A stretch of 64,000 bases of DNA from Luteipulveratus flavus (GTDB lineage: Bacteria; Actinomycetota; Actinomycetes; Actinomycetales; Dermatophilaceae). The DNA lies in the NCBI RefSeq assembly GCF_029080175.1, contig NZ_JARFJC010000022.1; one strand, 5' to 3'. Positions 1 to 8,744 of the stretch are shown piece after piece. How positions within the stretch are numbered: the first letter of the stretch is position 1; the number at the start of each line of letters is the position of its first letter. The translations under genes were made by a program, and so were the position numbers. A model generated the notes under the pieces. It had not been told where the DNA came from and did not search any database. It was given only the letters and a program-made list of their open reading frames with translations.

Positions 1-438
1 GAGGCGTTAGCCGAGGGGCGTGTCGAAACCCGGTGACTTTCGGGAGAGTCAGCGTCCGCGGTGGCGGTGGTTTCGACTCGGGCTCGACCAGCGGCTCGCC
101 CGGCTCAACCGGCGGGGGGTGGGCTCAACCGGCGGTGGGGTGCGCGGGTGCTGGGGGTCTCGATACGGGCGCTCACTTCGTTCGGCCCTACTCGACCGAC
201 GGGTCCGCTGGTTGAGCCGGTCCGAGGCGTTAGCCGAGGAGCGTGTCGAAACCCGGTGACGTTCGGGAGAGTCAGCGTCCGCGGTGGCGGTGGTTTCGAC
301 TCGGGCTCGCCTAGCGGCTCGCCCGGCTCAACCGGCAGGGGGTGGGCTCGCCCGGCTCAACCAGCGGGGTTTGGCTCGCCCGGCTCAACCGGCGGGGGTT
401 GGCTCGCCCGGCGGGGGTGGCTCGGCCGGCGGTGGGGG
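1..438. repeat. Degenerate dispersed repeat region at the window edge
   Basis: No convincing gene is visible here. A block at about 1-122 recurs at about 224-346 with few changes; both begin GAGGCGTTAGCCGAGG and pass through GTGTCGAAACCCGGTGAC and GGTGGCGGTGGTTTCGAC. From about 316 on, the unit GGCTCGCCCGGCTCAACC recurs several times with G-rich spacers. The stretch around 210-257 reads GGTTGAGC through to GTGTCGAAACC, which is the complement of the GGTTTCGACAC to GCTCAACC motif typical of dispersed palindromic repeats in some Nocardioides-like genomes (recollection, not a search). Open frames through it have simple, repeat-driven composition and I treat them as non-coding. Confidence 0.7.
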
Positions 439-1017
439 TCAGACGTCCTCGGCTTCTTGGGTGGCGGGGTCCCACTTGGTGACGCGGGCGGCCTCCCAGC
501 CTCGCTCCTTGATGGCCTCTCGGGACTGCGACCGGTACGTCGGGGTCAGCCGCTCGACGTACAGCTTGCCGTCGAGGTGGTCGGTCTCGTGCTGCAGCGC
601 GCGGGCCATCAGGCCGGTGCCCTCGACGACCACCTCGTTGCCGTCCAGGTCGGTGCCGGTGACGCGAGCCCAGTCCGCACGCGCGGTGGGGAAGTGCTCA
701 CCGGGCACCGACAGGCAGCCCTCGCTGCCGTCCTCCGGGTCCGGAGTGCCAGCGGGCACCGGGCCCTTCTCCAGCACCGGGTTGATGACGACGCCGCGAC
801 GGTCCGGCTCGTCCTCGTCCTCACCCGGCACGTCGTACACGAAGATGCGCTGCCGGACGCCGACCTGGTTGGCGGCCAGGCCGACGCCGTTGGCAGCGTC
901 CATCGTCTCGAACATGTCCTCGACCAGGTCGCGGATCTCGTCCGTGACCTCGCGGACCTTCTTGGTGGGCTGGTGCAGTGCCTTGTGGCCGATGATGGTG
1001 ATGGGACGAACGGCCAT
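439..1017 (-). CDS. def: Peptide deformylase
   Basis: Removes the N-formyl group from nascent polypeptides with a metal-bound water. All three family motifs are present in the 192-aa protein: GVGLAANQVG at residues 44-53, EGCLSVP at 99-105 with metal ligand Cys101, and QHETDHLDG at 142-150 with His143, Glu144 and His147. Length is normal for an actinobacterial deformylase. The ATG at 1017 has a purine-rich GGAGG about 11 nt upstream. The C-terminal tail (after about residue 155) is a typical, less conserved extension. It follows the permease gene on the same strand with a 47-bp gap, so co-transcription is possible. Identification is secure. Confidence 0.97.
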   Translation of the reverse strand: MAVRPITIIGHKALHQPTKKVREVTDEIRDLVEDMFETMDAANGVGLAANQVGVRQRIFVYDVPGEDEDEPDRRGVVINPVLEKGPVPAGTPDPEDGSEGCLSVPGEHFPTARADWARVTGTDLDGNEVVVEGTGLMARALQHETDHLDGKLYVERLTPTYRSQSREAIKERGWEAARVTKWDPATQEAEDV

Positions 1018-1064
1018 GGGGCGCTGGACCTCCGGTCAGAAGTGTCGGATCGAGGAAGTGATCG

Positions 1065-2552
1065 TCAGGCTCGCAGGTAGTCCGGATCGGTGTCCGTGTC
1101 GACCCTGTTGAGCTTGGCGTGGTGACGACTGTAGGCGAAGTAGATGATGAACCCGAGCGCCATCCAGACCAGGAACCGCAGCCAGGTCTCGATCGACAGG
1201 TTCAGCATCAGGTAGAGGCACACCAGCGAGGACAGGATCGGCAGCACCGGCGAGAACGGCACCTTGAACGACCGCTCCAGGTCGGGCCGGCGCTTGCGCA
1301 GGATCGGGATGGCCAGCGAGACGAGGGCGAACGCCGACAGGGTGCCGATGTTGACCATCTCCTCGAGCTTGCCGATCGGCGTGAGCGAGCAGATCAGCGC
1401 GACCAGGCCGCCGATGATCAGCGTCAGGCGGACCGGCGTACCCGTCCGGTCATTGGTGTGCGCCAGGCTGCGGGGCAGCAGGTTGTCGCGGGACATCGCG
1501 AACAGCACGCGGGTCGCGCCGATCATCAGGGTCATCACGACCGTGGCGAGACCGGCGACGGCGCCCGCGGAGATGATCGTGGCGTACCCGCCCTTGCCCG
1601 CGTCGGTGAACGCCGTAGCCAGCGCGGCCTTGGGGTCGATGTCGTCGTACTTCACCATGCCGGTGATGACGAGGGCGACCGCGACGTACAGCACCGTGCA
1701 GATGATGAGCGAGGCGATGATGCCGATCGGCAGGTCGCGCTGCGGGTTCTTGGCCTCCTCGGCCGTGGTCGCGACGACGTCGAACCCGATGTAGGCGAAG
1801 AACACCAGCGAGGCGGCGGTGAAGATGCCCATCACGCCGAAGGCGGCGGGCTCGAGGCCGAGAATGGTGTCCAGCAGCGGACGCTGCACGCCGGTCTTGG
1901 CGGCGGCGTCGGTGGCCTCGGGGATGAACGGCGAGTAGTTGTCGCGGTTGATGAAGCCGATGCCGGCGACGATCACGAAGAGCACGATGAACAGCTTCAG
2001 CGCGACGAGCGCCATGTTGACCCGCAGCGACTCCTTGATGCCGAACGCGACGAGGGCGGTCAGCGTCGCGACGAGGACGAACGCCATCAGGTCGAAGTGC
2101 GAGCCCGGCGCGACGGCGTCCGGGAGGGCCCAGCCGGCGTGGCTGATCAGCTCGGTGAAGTACTGGCTCCAGCCCTGGGCGACGACGGAGGCGCCGAGCA
2201 TGAGCTCCAGGAAGAGGTCCCAGCCGATGATCCAGGCGATCAGCTCACCCAGCGTGGCGTACGAGAACGTGTACGCCGACCCGCTGACCGGGACGGTGGA
2301 GGCGAGCTCGGCGTAGCAGAGCGCGGCGAGGCCGCAGCACAGGGCGCCGACCACGAAGGAGATGACGACGGCGGGGCCGGCGAGCTCCTGGGCCGCACGG
2401 CCCGTCGTGGTGAAGATGCCGGCGCCGATGATGACGCCGATGCCGAACAGGGTGAGGTCGAGCGCCGTCAGGCGGCGTTTGAGCTGGAACTCATGGTCCT
2501 CGGTGGTGTCGTCGATCGACTGCTCGATCGACTTCGTCCGCAAGACGCTCAC
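1065..2552 (-). CDS. APC-superfamily amino acid permease (CAT-like)
   Basis: A 495-aa polytopic membrane protein with about 12 predicted membrane segments, starting at LTALDLTLFGIGVIIGAGIF, the glycine-rich first helix signature of APC transporters. The KRRLTALDL lead-in and the overall pattern are those of cationic amino acid transporter-like APC permeases, which move amino acids in symport or exchange. The frame is open upstream to 2648, but the GTG at 2552 is preceded by GAAGGGAG at a good distance and the following VLRTKSIEQSID sequence is family-like, so I take that start. The substrate cannot be read from sequence. Divergent from the response regulator gene with a gap of about 110 bp. 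Confidence 0.9.
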   Translation of the reverse strand: MSVLRTKSIEQSIDDTTEDHEFQLKRRLTALDLTLFGIGVIIGAGIFTTTGRAAQELAGPAVVISFVVGALCCGLAALCYAELASTVPVSGSAYTFSYATLGELIAWIIGWDLFLELMLGASVVAQGWSQYFTELISHAGWALPDAVAPGSHFDLMAFVLVATLTALVAFGIKESLRVNMALVALKLFIVLFVIVAGIGFINRDNYSPFIPEATDAAAKTGVQRPLLDTILGLEPAAFGVMGIFTAASLVFFAYIGFDVVATTAEEAKNPQRDLPIGIIASLIICTVLYVAVALVITGMVKYDDIDPKAALATAFTDAGKGGYATIISAGAVAGLATVVMTLMIGATRVLFAMSRDNLLPRSLAHTNDRTGTPVRLTLIIGGLVALICSLTPIGKLEEMVNIGTLSAFALVSLAIPILRKRRPDLERSFKVPFSPVLPILSSLVCLYLMLNLSIETWLRFLVWMALGFIIYFAYSRHHAKLNRVDTDTDPDYLRA

Positions 2553-2653
2553 GGATGGCTCCCTTCGCAGGTGGTGACGGTCGCAGCCCTGGGTACGGAC
2601 CGGCTGCGGCCGCCGGACCATGGTGGTCGGCCGTCCACCGAACCACAAGCACC

Positions 2654-2659
2654 TACCCT
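2654..2659 (+). promoter_or_regulatory. Candidate -10 box for response regulator
   Basis: TACCCT lies 6 nt before the GTG at 2666, with no ribosome-binding site between. This spacing matches a leaderless actinobacterial transcript and supports the chosen start. Confidence 0.5.
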
Positions 2660-2665
2660 GACCGT

Positions 2666-3388
2666 GTGCCGCCCGACGCCCAGCCGCCGCTCGTGGTCCT
2701 CGTCGAGGACGACCCGGCGATCGCGTCCATGGTCATGATGCAGCTGGAGGCGTCGGGCTACCGCCCACATGTCGAGCGCGACGGCTGCGCCGCGGTGGAG
2801 GCCGTCCGCCGCCTGCGTCCCGCGCTGGTCCTGCTCGACATCGGGCTGCCCGGCATGGACGGCATCCAGGTCTGCCGGACGCTGCGCGCCGAGGACGACT
2901 GGACGCCGGTGGTCTTCCTCACCGCCCACGACGACGAGGTGGACCGGGTGCTCGGGCTGGAGCTCGGGGCCGACGACTACGTCACCAAGCCGTTCTCGCC
3001 GCGGGAGGTGATGGCTCGGATCGCGAGCGTGCTGCGCCGCACCCAGGGCCGACCGGACGCCGCGTCGCCGACCATCACCTGGGGAGCGATCAGGCTGCGG
3101 CCCGACCAGCGCCAGGCCTTCGTCGAGGACGCCGAGATCGACCTGACCGCAAGGGAGTTCGACCTGCTGGCGTACCTGCTCGCCTCACCGGGCCGGGTGT
3201 TCACCCGCGACCAGCTGCTCGACCAGGTGTGGGGTCACGGCGCGCCTGCGGGTCCACGCACGGTCGACGTCCACGTCGCCCAGGTGCGCGCGAAGCTCGG
3301 TGGAGACGACGTCATCCGGACCGTCCGCGGGGTGGGGTACGCCGCCGCGCCGCCGCCGCGTCCCGACCGGTTGCCGTCCGAGCGATGA
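2666..3388 (+). CDS. OmpR/PhoB-family response regulator
   Basis: Two-component DNA-binding regulator, 240 aa. The receiver domain (about residues 9-122) has acidic residues D15/D16, phospho-acceptor Asp58 in LVLLDIGLPGMDG, Thr86 in VVFLTAHDD and Lys108 in YVTKPFSP. The C-terminal winged helix (about 135-235) has LTAREFDLLAYLL, RDQLLDQVWG and RTVDVHVAQVRAKL, ending in the typical IRTVRGVGY. The frame is open upstream, but the GTG at 2666 is the first start that gives a normal receiver N-terminus. Its stop overlaps the ATG of the kinase gene (ATGA), so the two are translationally coupled. Target genes are unknown. The DUF1800/DUF1501 pair downstream on the same strand is a candidate. Confidence 0.95.
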   Translation: MPPDAQPPLVVLVEDDPAIASMVMMQLEASGYRPHVERDGCAAVEAVRRLRPALVLLDIGLPGMDGIQVCRTLRAEDDWTPVVFLTAHDDEVDRVLGLELGADDYVTKPFSPREVMARIASVLRRTQGRPDAASPTITWGAIRLRPDQRQAFVEDAEIDLTAREFDLLAYLLASPGRVFTRDQLLDQVWGHGAPAGPRTVDVHVAQVRAKLGGDDVIRTVRGVGYAAAPPPRPDRLPSER

Positions 3389-4812
3389 GCACGCAACCGG
3401 CGGACGAGGGTGCGTACCGGGACGGGGCCGGGCCGCGGCGTACGTCCCTGGCGACGCGCATCTCGGTGCTGGCGGTGGGCGTCGCGGTGCTGACGAGCCT
3501 GGTCGCGGCGCTGATCGGCGTCAGCCTGCTGCGGGAGGCCAGCGAGCAGACCGCCCGCGGCTCCCTCAACGCCATCGCCGATCAGGCGCAGGTCACCGTC
3601 GAGCAGGCGACCGACCCGCAGGCCGGCCAGGCGCGCGCCCGCCGAGCCCTGCGGTCGTTGTCGATCCAGATCGCCGTCGTCCGTCGCGGCCCGGCCGGTC
3701 CGACCCTGTCCGGCGATCCCCTCGCCCGACAGTCGATGAGCGCTGCGCAGGCCGCGCAGGTCCTGGACGGGCAGCGGCTGTCGTTGCGCATCCCTCGAGA
3801 CGGCGGCGCGGTCCTGGTCGAGGCCCGACCGACCCCCGCCGGCGGGCTCGTCGTCGCCCAGCGTCGCGACGACGCGGTCGCCCTGGGCGACCAGGCGCTG
3901 CGCCGGCTGACCTGGGCGCTGGCCGCCACCGGCGCAGTCGCCGCGCTGCTCGGCCTGCTCGTGGCCCGGCGCCTGGCGCAGCCGCTGCGACGGGCCGCGG
4001 CCGCCACGGGAGAGCTCGCCCGCGGGCACCGAGAGGTCGTCGTCCCCGAGCGCGGCCCACGGGAGGTGGCCGAGGTCGCGGGCTCGGTCAACCGGCTGGC
4101 CGCCGCGCTGTCCCGCTCCGAGGCACGGCAGCGCGACTTCCTGCTGTCGGTCTCGCACGACCTGCGGACGCCGCTGACCGCCATCAACGGGTACGCCGAG
4201 TCGCTGGGCGACGGCGTCGTCCCGCCGGATCGGGTGGCCGACGTGGGGCACGTCCTCGAGGCGGAGTCGCAGCGGATGCGGCGTCTGGTCGACGACCTTC
4301 TCGACCTCGCCCGCCTGGACGCCACCGAGCCGGCCATGACGCCGTCGACGGTCGACGTCGCCGACCTCACGCGTGACGTCGGACGTGCCTGGTCGCAGCG
4401 GTGCGCCGCCGCGCGGATCCCGCTGCGGACCGACGTCGTCGGGTCCGGGCTGCTGGTCAGGGCCGACCCGCAACGGCTGCGGCAGGCCGTCGACAACCTG
4501 CTCGAGAACGCGCTGCGGGTCACGCCCGAGGGCGCTCCCGTCGTCCTCGCCGCGTCGGCCGAGCCGGGGGCGGTGGTGCTGGAGGTGCGCGACGGGGGAC
4601 CGGGGCTGACCGACGAGGACCTGCCCGTGGCGTTCGACAGGCAGGTGCTCTACGAGCGCTACCGCAGCGTGCGCCAGGTGGGGACGGGCCTCGGGCTGGC
4701 CATCGTCGAGCGCATCGTCACCCGGCTCGGAGGTCGCGTGAGCGCCTCGCACGCCGTCGAGGGTGGCGCATGCTTCCGGATCACGTTGCCGCGGCTGGCC
4801 ACCGGGGTGTGA
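3385..4812 (+). CDS. Two-component sensor histidine kinase
   Basis: Membrane-bound sensor kinase of 475 aa. Two membrane segments (about residues 26-49 and 174-195) bracket an extracytoplasmic region of about 120 residues with no recognisable ligand domain. A HAMP linker follows (about 196-250), then the HisKA domain with His258 in LSVSHDLRTPLTAINGY. The ATPase domain carries the N box (NLLENALRVTPEG), G1 box (VRDGGPGLTDEDL) and G2 box (GTGLGLAIVERIV). The ATG at 3385 overlaps the regulator stop. An extra frame upstream of it lies inside the regulator gene and is rejected. The F box is atypical (AFDRQVLYERYRS), but the catalytic residues look intact. Confidence 0.94.
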   Translation: MSTQPADEGAYRDGAGPRRTSLATRISVLAVGVAVLTSLVAALIGVSLLREASEQTARGSLNAIADQAQVTVEQATDPQAGQARARRALRSLSIQIAVVRRGPAGPTLSGDPLARQSMSAAQAAQVLDGQRLSLRIPRDGGAVLVEARPTPAGGLVVAQRRDDAVALGDQALRRLTWALAATGAVAALLGLLVARRLAQPLRRAAAATGELARGHREVVVPERGPREVAEVAGSVNRLAAALSRSEARQRDFLLSVSHDLRTPLTAINGYAESLGDGVVPPDRVADVGHVLEAESQRMRRLVDDLLDLARLDATEPAMTPSTVDVADLTRDVGRAWSQRCAAARIPLRTDVVGSGLLVRADPQRLRQAVDNLLENALRVTPEGAPVVLAASAEPGAVVLEVRDGGPGLTDEDLPVAFDRQVLYERYRSVRQVGTGLGLAIVERIVTRLGGRVSASHAVEGGACFRITLPRLATGV

Positions 4813-4890
4813 GGCCCGAGCCCGGCCTCCCAACCGAATTCCCATCCTGACCTGACATCCCTCGAACATCGGCCGGCCAGCATCATCGGC

Positions 4891-6198
4891 ATGACGACGT
4901 CCGAGCAGTGGGCCGCAGCGGCCCGGGTGGTGCGCTCCGCCGGCTTCGGCGGGTCCGGTGAGCTCGTGGACGCGGTCGCCCGGCAGGGCGTCGCGTCCTG
5001 GGTGGCCGCCGGCCTCGCGACCGGCACCGCTGACCCCGGCGCCACCGCCACCCCGCCACCGAAGCTGTCGCGTGTCGAGCCGCCGGGCAAGAACCCGAGC
5101 CAGGACGCGAAGGACCGTTATCGCGAGCAGCTGCGTGAGCAGCGCCTGTCTCTCACCGGCTGGTGGCTGCGGCGGATGGTCGCGGTGCACCACCCACTGA
5201 CCGAGAAGCTGACCTTCGGCTGGCACAACCACTTCGCGACGTCGACGAACAAGGTGCGTCAGGCGTCGCTGATGCTGGCGCAGAACGAGAAGCTGCGCGC
5301 CGGGGGACGCGGCTCGTTCACCGCGCTGGCCACCGCGCTGCTGACCGACCCCGCCATGCTCATCTGGCTGGACGGTCGGCAGAACACCGCGAAGGCGCCC
5401 AACGAGAACCTCGCCCGCGAGTTCATCGAGCTCTTCGCGCTCGGTCACGGCAACGGCTACACCGAGAACGACGTCAAGGAGGGCGCGCGCAGCCTCACCG
5501 GCTGGACGGTGGACCAGCAGGGTCGGGCGCGCCTCGTACCGAAGCGGCAGGACCGCGGCACCAAGACCGTCCTCGGTGTGACCGGTCCGTTGGACGCCGC
5601 TCGCTTCGCCGAGGCCGTGCTCGCCCGGCCGCAGTCGGCCTCGTACGTCGCCACGCGATGGTGGAGGCTGCTGGTCGACCCGGCGGCCCCGACGGGTGAT
5701 GCGCTCGCCGCGCTGGTGTCGGCGTACGGGACCGAGCGCGACCTCTCCGCCCTCTTCACCGCGATGCTCACCTCGCCGGCCCACGTCCAGCACGCCGGGA
5801 CGCTGGTGCTCGGGCCGGTCGAGTGGGTCGTCGGGGCGGTACGCGCGCTGAAGGTCCCGCTCGACGACGCCACGACCAAGCGGCTGCTCGGGGCCTTGCG
5901 CACCCTCGGCCAGGTGCCGTTCGCTCCGCCGAACGTGTCCGGCTGGCCGTCGGGCCAGGCCTGGCTGTCCACGTCGGCGGCGGTGCTGCGAGCCCAGGTC
6001 GCCGACCAGCTGGCGCGCGCCGGCCACCTCGACGCGGTGGCGGCGGTCGCCCAGGGCAGCCGCGTGGACGCCACCGCGCACCTGCTGGGCATCCCGCGCT
6101 TCTCCGACCGCACCGCAACCCACCTCCGCACCTACGTGGGCGACCCACGGCGGCTCGTCGCCGCCGCGCTGGTCAGCCCGGAGAACCTGGTGAACTGA
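4891..6198 (+). CDS. DUF1800 family protein
   Basis: A 435-aa protein of the DUF1800 family. Recognisable blocks are WWLRRMVAVHHPLTEKLTFGWHN-type residues around 91-115 and NENLAREFIELFALG around 171-185, followed by a GARSLTGWTVD block. No clear signal peptide is visible. The biochemical role of the family is not established. These genes habitually sit beside DUF1501 genes, and here the stop codon overlaps the DUF1501 start (TGATG), so the two are almost certainly one operon. The ATG at 4891 has no strong Shine-Dalgarno. Function beyond the family label is inference. Confidence 0.88.
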   Translation: MTTSEQWAAAARVVRSAGFGGSGELVDAVARQGVASWVAAGLATGTADPGATATPPPKLSRVEPPGKNPSQDAKDRYREQLREQRLSLTGWWLRRMVAVHHPLTEKLTFGWHNHFATSTNKVRQASLMLAQNEKLRAGGRGSFTALATALLTDPAMLIWLDGRQNTAKAPNENLAREFIELFALGHGNGYTENDVKEGARSLTGWTVDQQGRARLVPKRQDRGTKTVLGVTGPLDAARFAEAVLARPQSASYVATRWWRLLVDPAAPTGDALAALVSAYGTERDLSALFTAMLTSPAHVQHAGTLVLGPVEWVVGAVRALKVPLDDATTKRLLGALRTLGQVPFAPPNVSGWPSGQAWLSTSAAVLRAQVADQLARAGHLDAVAAVAQGSRVDATAHLLGIPRFSDRTATHLRTYVGDPRRLVAAALVSPENLVN

Positions 6199-7460
6199 TG
6201 GCTCTTCCTCCCCTGAACCCCGACAAGCCGATGGACGGACTGACCCGGCGCAGCTTCCTCAAGGCGTCCGGAGTCGCCGGTGCCGCGGCGCTGCTGGCGG
6301 GCGGTGCCGCAGTGACCTACCGCGAGGTGATGGACCGCGGGGCGGCCACGCCGTTGCCGCAGGGCTCGCCGATCCTGGTCCTGCTCACGATGTACGGCGG
6401 CAACGACAGCCTCAACACCGTGATCCCGTACGCCGACGCCGCCTACCACGACGCCCGGCCCGAGCTCGCGTACCGGCCCGAGGAGGTCCTGCGCCTGGAC
6501 GACGCGATGGGCCTGAACCCGGGGCTCAAGGGTGTCGAGCAGCTGTGGCGGCAGAAGAAGGTGGCGATCGTGCGGGGCGTGGGCTACCCCAGGCCGGACC
6601 GCAGCCACTTCCGGTCGATGGACATCTGGCAGACGGCGTCCCCTGAACGCCCGGTGACCAGCGGCTGGATCGGCCGCTGGCTGGACGCGAACGGCGACGA
6701 CCCGTTGCGCGCGCTCAACATCGGCGAGGTGCTGCCACCGGTCGGGGTGGGCACCAGGGCCACCGCCGCCGCGCTCTCGATCGGTGAACGCAACGGCCGG
6801 ACCGGCGGAGCCGCCGGCGCCCTCGCGGCGTTCGGGGCCGCCGACCCCGCGGACGGCCCGGCGGTGCGGATGGTGCGGGCGTCGTACGCCGCGCAGGTGC
6901 ACTGCGAGCGGACGCTCGGCGGGGTCGTCGGGAGCGAGCGCGGCGAGGAGCAGGAGGGCGACTCCGGCGGGGGCGCGAACCGCAACGCGCTGCCGGACCA
7001 GCTGGACATGGTCGCCCGGTGCATCAAGGCCGACGTGCCGACGACCGTCTACCTCGTCTCGGTCTCCGGCTTCGACACGCACGCGCGGGAGAAGGACGCC
7101 CAGACCGGTCGGCTGACCGACGTCGACAAGGCACTCACCGCGTTCCGCTCGGCACTGGCCGGTCACCCGCGGGAGAAGGACGTCGTGGTGACGGCGTACT
7201 CGGAGTTCGGCCGCCGGGTGAAGGCCAACGCCTCGGACGGGACGGACCACGGCACGGCCGGCGCGTTGTTCGTGATGGGCGACCGGGTCAAGGGCGGCTG
7301 CTACGGCGAGCAGCCCTCGCTGACCGACCTCGACGACGGCGACCTGAAGTCGACGACCGACTTCCGCGGCGTCTACGGGGAGCTGCTGCACGGGCTGCTG
7401 CGCACCGACCCGGCGCGCGTCCTGGACCGGGTGCCGGAACCGCTGGGCTTTCTGGTCTGA
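6198..7460 (+). CDS. Tat-exported DUF1501 family protein
   Basis: A 420-aa protein starting MALPPLNPDKPMDG and then a twin-arginine signal, TRRSFLKASGVAGAAALLAGG, so it is probably folded before export, possibly with a bound metal. The mature part has the DUF1501 start (ILVLLTMYGGNDSLNTVIPY) and the C-terminal SEFGRRVKANASDGTDHGTAGALFVMG region, with the conserved EFGRR and DHG residues. The family is related to the alkaline phosphatase/sulfatase fold, but no activity is proven. The ATG overlaps the DUF1800 stop by one base. Its 3' end faces the PH-domain gene, six bases away. Confidence 0.9.
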   Translation: MALPPLNPDKPMDGLTRRSFLKASGVAGAAALLAGGAAVTYREVMDRGAATPLPQGSPILVLLTMYGGNDSLNTVIPYADAAYHDARPELAYRPEEVLRLDDAMGLNPGLKGVEQLWRQKKVAIVRGVGYPRPDRSHFRSMDIWQTASPERPVTSGWIGRWLDANGDDPLRALNIGEVLPPVGVGTRATAAALSIGERNGRTGGAAGALAAFGAADPADGPAVRMVRASYAAQVHCERTLGGVVGSERGEEQEGDSGGGANRNALPDQLDMVARCIKADVPTTVYLVSVSGFDTHAREKDAQTGRLTDVDKALTAFRSALAGHPREKDVVVTAYSEFGRRVKANASDGTDHGTAGALFVMGDRVKGGCYGEQPSLTDLDDGDLKSTTDFRGVYGELLHGLLRTDPARVLDRVPEPLGFLV

Positions 7461-7466
7461 GGGGCC

Positions 7467-8459
7467 TCAGCGTGGCGGCCGGGAGCGCACCGGGTGGTGC
7501 GGGGAGGCGTCCTCGCGGCTCACGGCCCAGGACTGGTCGGTGTCCTCGCCCGGCTCCGCGCCCGGCTCCTCAACGGGCTCGTCGTCGGGCTCGTCGTCGG
7601 GCTCGTCGTCGGGCGATCCTGAGCGGACCCGGCGCACGATCCGGCGCTCGACCCGCGGCTCGCCGAGACGCCACCACGTCCGTCTCGACTTCTCCCTCGG
7701 CTCCAGGTAGCGGCCGAGCCGGTGGATGGGGACGTCCGTCATCTCCAGGTCGTCCGGGTCCTCGGTGGAGTCCAGCGGGTCGAGGCTGCGGGGCCGGTCC
7801 AGGGGGTTCGCCGTCGGGCCCTCGTCCGGGCCACCGGCTCCGTCGGGGCCACCGGCCGGGCCGTTCGGACCGGCCGGGCCGTCGGGGGGCGGGTCGTCCT
7901 CGGCTCCACCGGACTTGGAGCGGCTCGCCGCCGAGGGGCCGTCCTTGGCGGGGTTGAACCCGGCGAAGATCTGGTCGCAGATGAGCCGGTACGTCTCGTC
8001 CGGCCGGCGTACGTAGGAGATCTTGGACAGCGCCTGGTCCTGACCCGCGCTCTCCAGCACGAACGTGCCGTACCCGAGGATGCGCCCGAGCGGTGAGCGG
8101 GTGTACGACATGTCGGTCACGCGGGCCATCGGCATCATGGCGACCTTGCGCGTGACGATGCCGTACAGCAGGAGCAGTCGCTTGTCGGTGGCGACGAACC
8201 AGCTGAACTGCCACTTCAGCACGATCCACGCGGCGCGCAGGACCAGCACGAACCACAGCCACCACGCCGCATTGGCGAGCACGCCCATCCGCACGGGTGC
8301 GACGCTGCCGATCGTGATGACGAGGAAGAAGCCGACGATGGCGGTGGCGATCGGCTCGGCCTTGGAGGCCCAGTGCTCCTGCATGGCGACGACGACCTTC
8401 TCCCTGGGGAGCCGGTACTGCGCCAGGCGCTCGACGGCGCGCCCGCTCACGCCGTCCAC
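7467..8459 (-). CDS. Membrane protein with bacterial PH (YdbS-like) domain
   Basis: A 330-aa protein. Residues 20-90 contain two membrane segments (around IATAIVGFFLVITIG and WWLWFVLVLRAAWIVL). They are followed by the PH-like block FVATDKRLLLLYGIVTRK, MMPMARVTDMSYTRSPLGRILGYG and FVLESAGQDQALSKISYV, which is the bPH2/YdbS pattern. The last 150 residues are acidic and proline-rich. They include a tandem DDEP repeat encoded by a 12-bp DNA repeat at about 7577-7616. The family role is uncertain, with membrane-associated complexes likely. The GTG at 8459 starts 6 nt after the stop of the upstream small membrane protein gene. A second GTG at 8450 is an alternative start. Confidence 0.85.
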   Translation of the reverse strand: MDGVSGRAVERLAQYRLPREKVVVAMQEHWASKAEPIATAIVGFFLVITIGSVAPVRMGVLANAAWWLWFVLVLRAAWIVLKWQFSWFVATDKRLLLLYGIVTRKVAMMPMARVTDMSYTRSPLGRILGYGTFVLESAGQDQALSKISYVRRPDETYRLICDQIFAGFNPAKDGPSAASRSKSGGAEDDPPPDGPAGPNGPAGGPDGAGGPDEGPTANPLDRPRSLDPLDSTEDPDDLEMTDVPIHRLGRYLEPREKSRRTWWRLGEPRVERRIVRRVRSGSPDDEPDDEPDDEPVEEPGAEPGEDTDQSWAVSREDASPHHPVRSRPPR

Positions 8460-8465
8460 GGCGGG

Positions 8466-8633
8466 CTAGCCGTTCAGGATGTTGTCGAAGAACTGGGCGA
8501 TGTTGCTGACGCCGTCGGAGAGGATCTCCCAGATGTTGCGGACGAGGTCGGCCGACTTGTTGGGCGACGTCACGACGGCGTACACCAGGAACGCGAGCAC
8601 CACCCAGGGTATGAACTGCTTGACTTTCGCCAT
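8466..8633 (-). CDS. Small membrane protein, 55 aa
   Basis: MAKVKQFIPWVVLAFLVYAV opens a short protein with one membrane helix (about residues 8-23) and a polar, asparagine-rich tail ending FFDNILNG. I do not recognise a named family. The ATG at 8633 has an excellent GGAGGAAC six nt upstream, better than the upstream in-frame ATG at 8690, which is rejected. It precedes the PH-domain membrane protein by six nt, so the two are probably one operon and may act together at the membrane. A perfect 19-bp palindrome lies 44 nt upstream of the start. Confidence 0.8.
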   Translation of the reverse strand: MAKVKQFIPWVVLAFLVYAVVTSPNKSADLVRNIWEILSDGVSNIAQFFDNILNG

Positions 8634-8676
8634 CGGTTCCTCCGGGGGATGGGGCACGGGCCGGGACAGATCCTGC

Positions 8677-8695
8677 CACACATGTGACATGTGTG
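8677..8695. promoter_or_regulatory. Perfect 19-bp palindrome, putative operator
   Basis: CACACATGT-G-ACATGTGTG is a perfect inverted repeat with 9-bp arms and a single central base. It sits in the 111-bp divergent region between the small membrane protein gene (start 8633, minus) and the Rsm22-like gene (start 8745, plus). It is AT-richer than its surroundings, as expected for a regulator binding site. No regulator gene is adjacent. Confidence 0.55.
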
Positions 8696-8744
8696 ACGGG
8701 TGTGACGCGCGAGTCGCATCGCGGGACCTAGGCTCGGACCCGTC

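Noticed and set aside
3235..6123. Very long minus-strand open frame across the kinase and DUF1800 genes
   Set aside because: It is antisense to well-supported genes, has low-complexity Arg/Gly/Pro composition and no domain; high GC makes such frames common.
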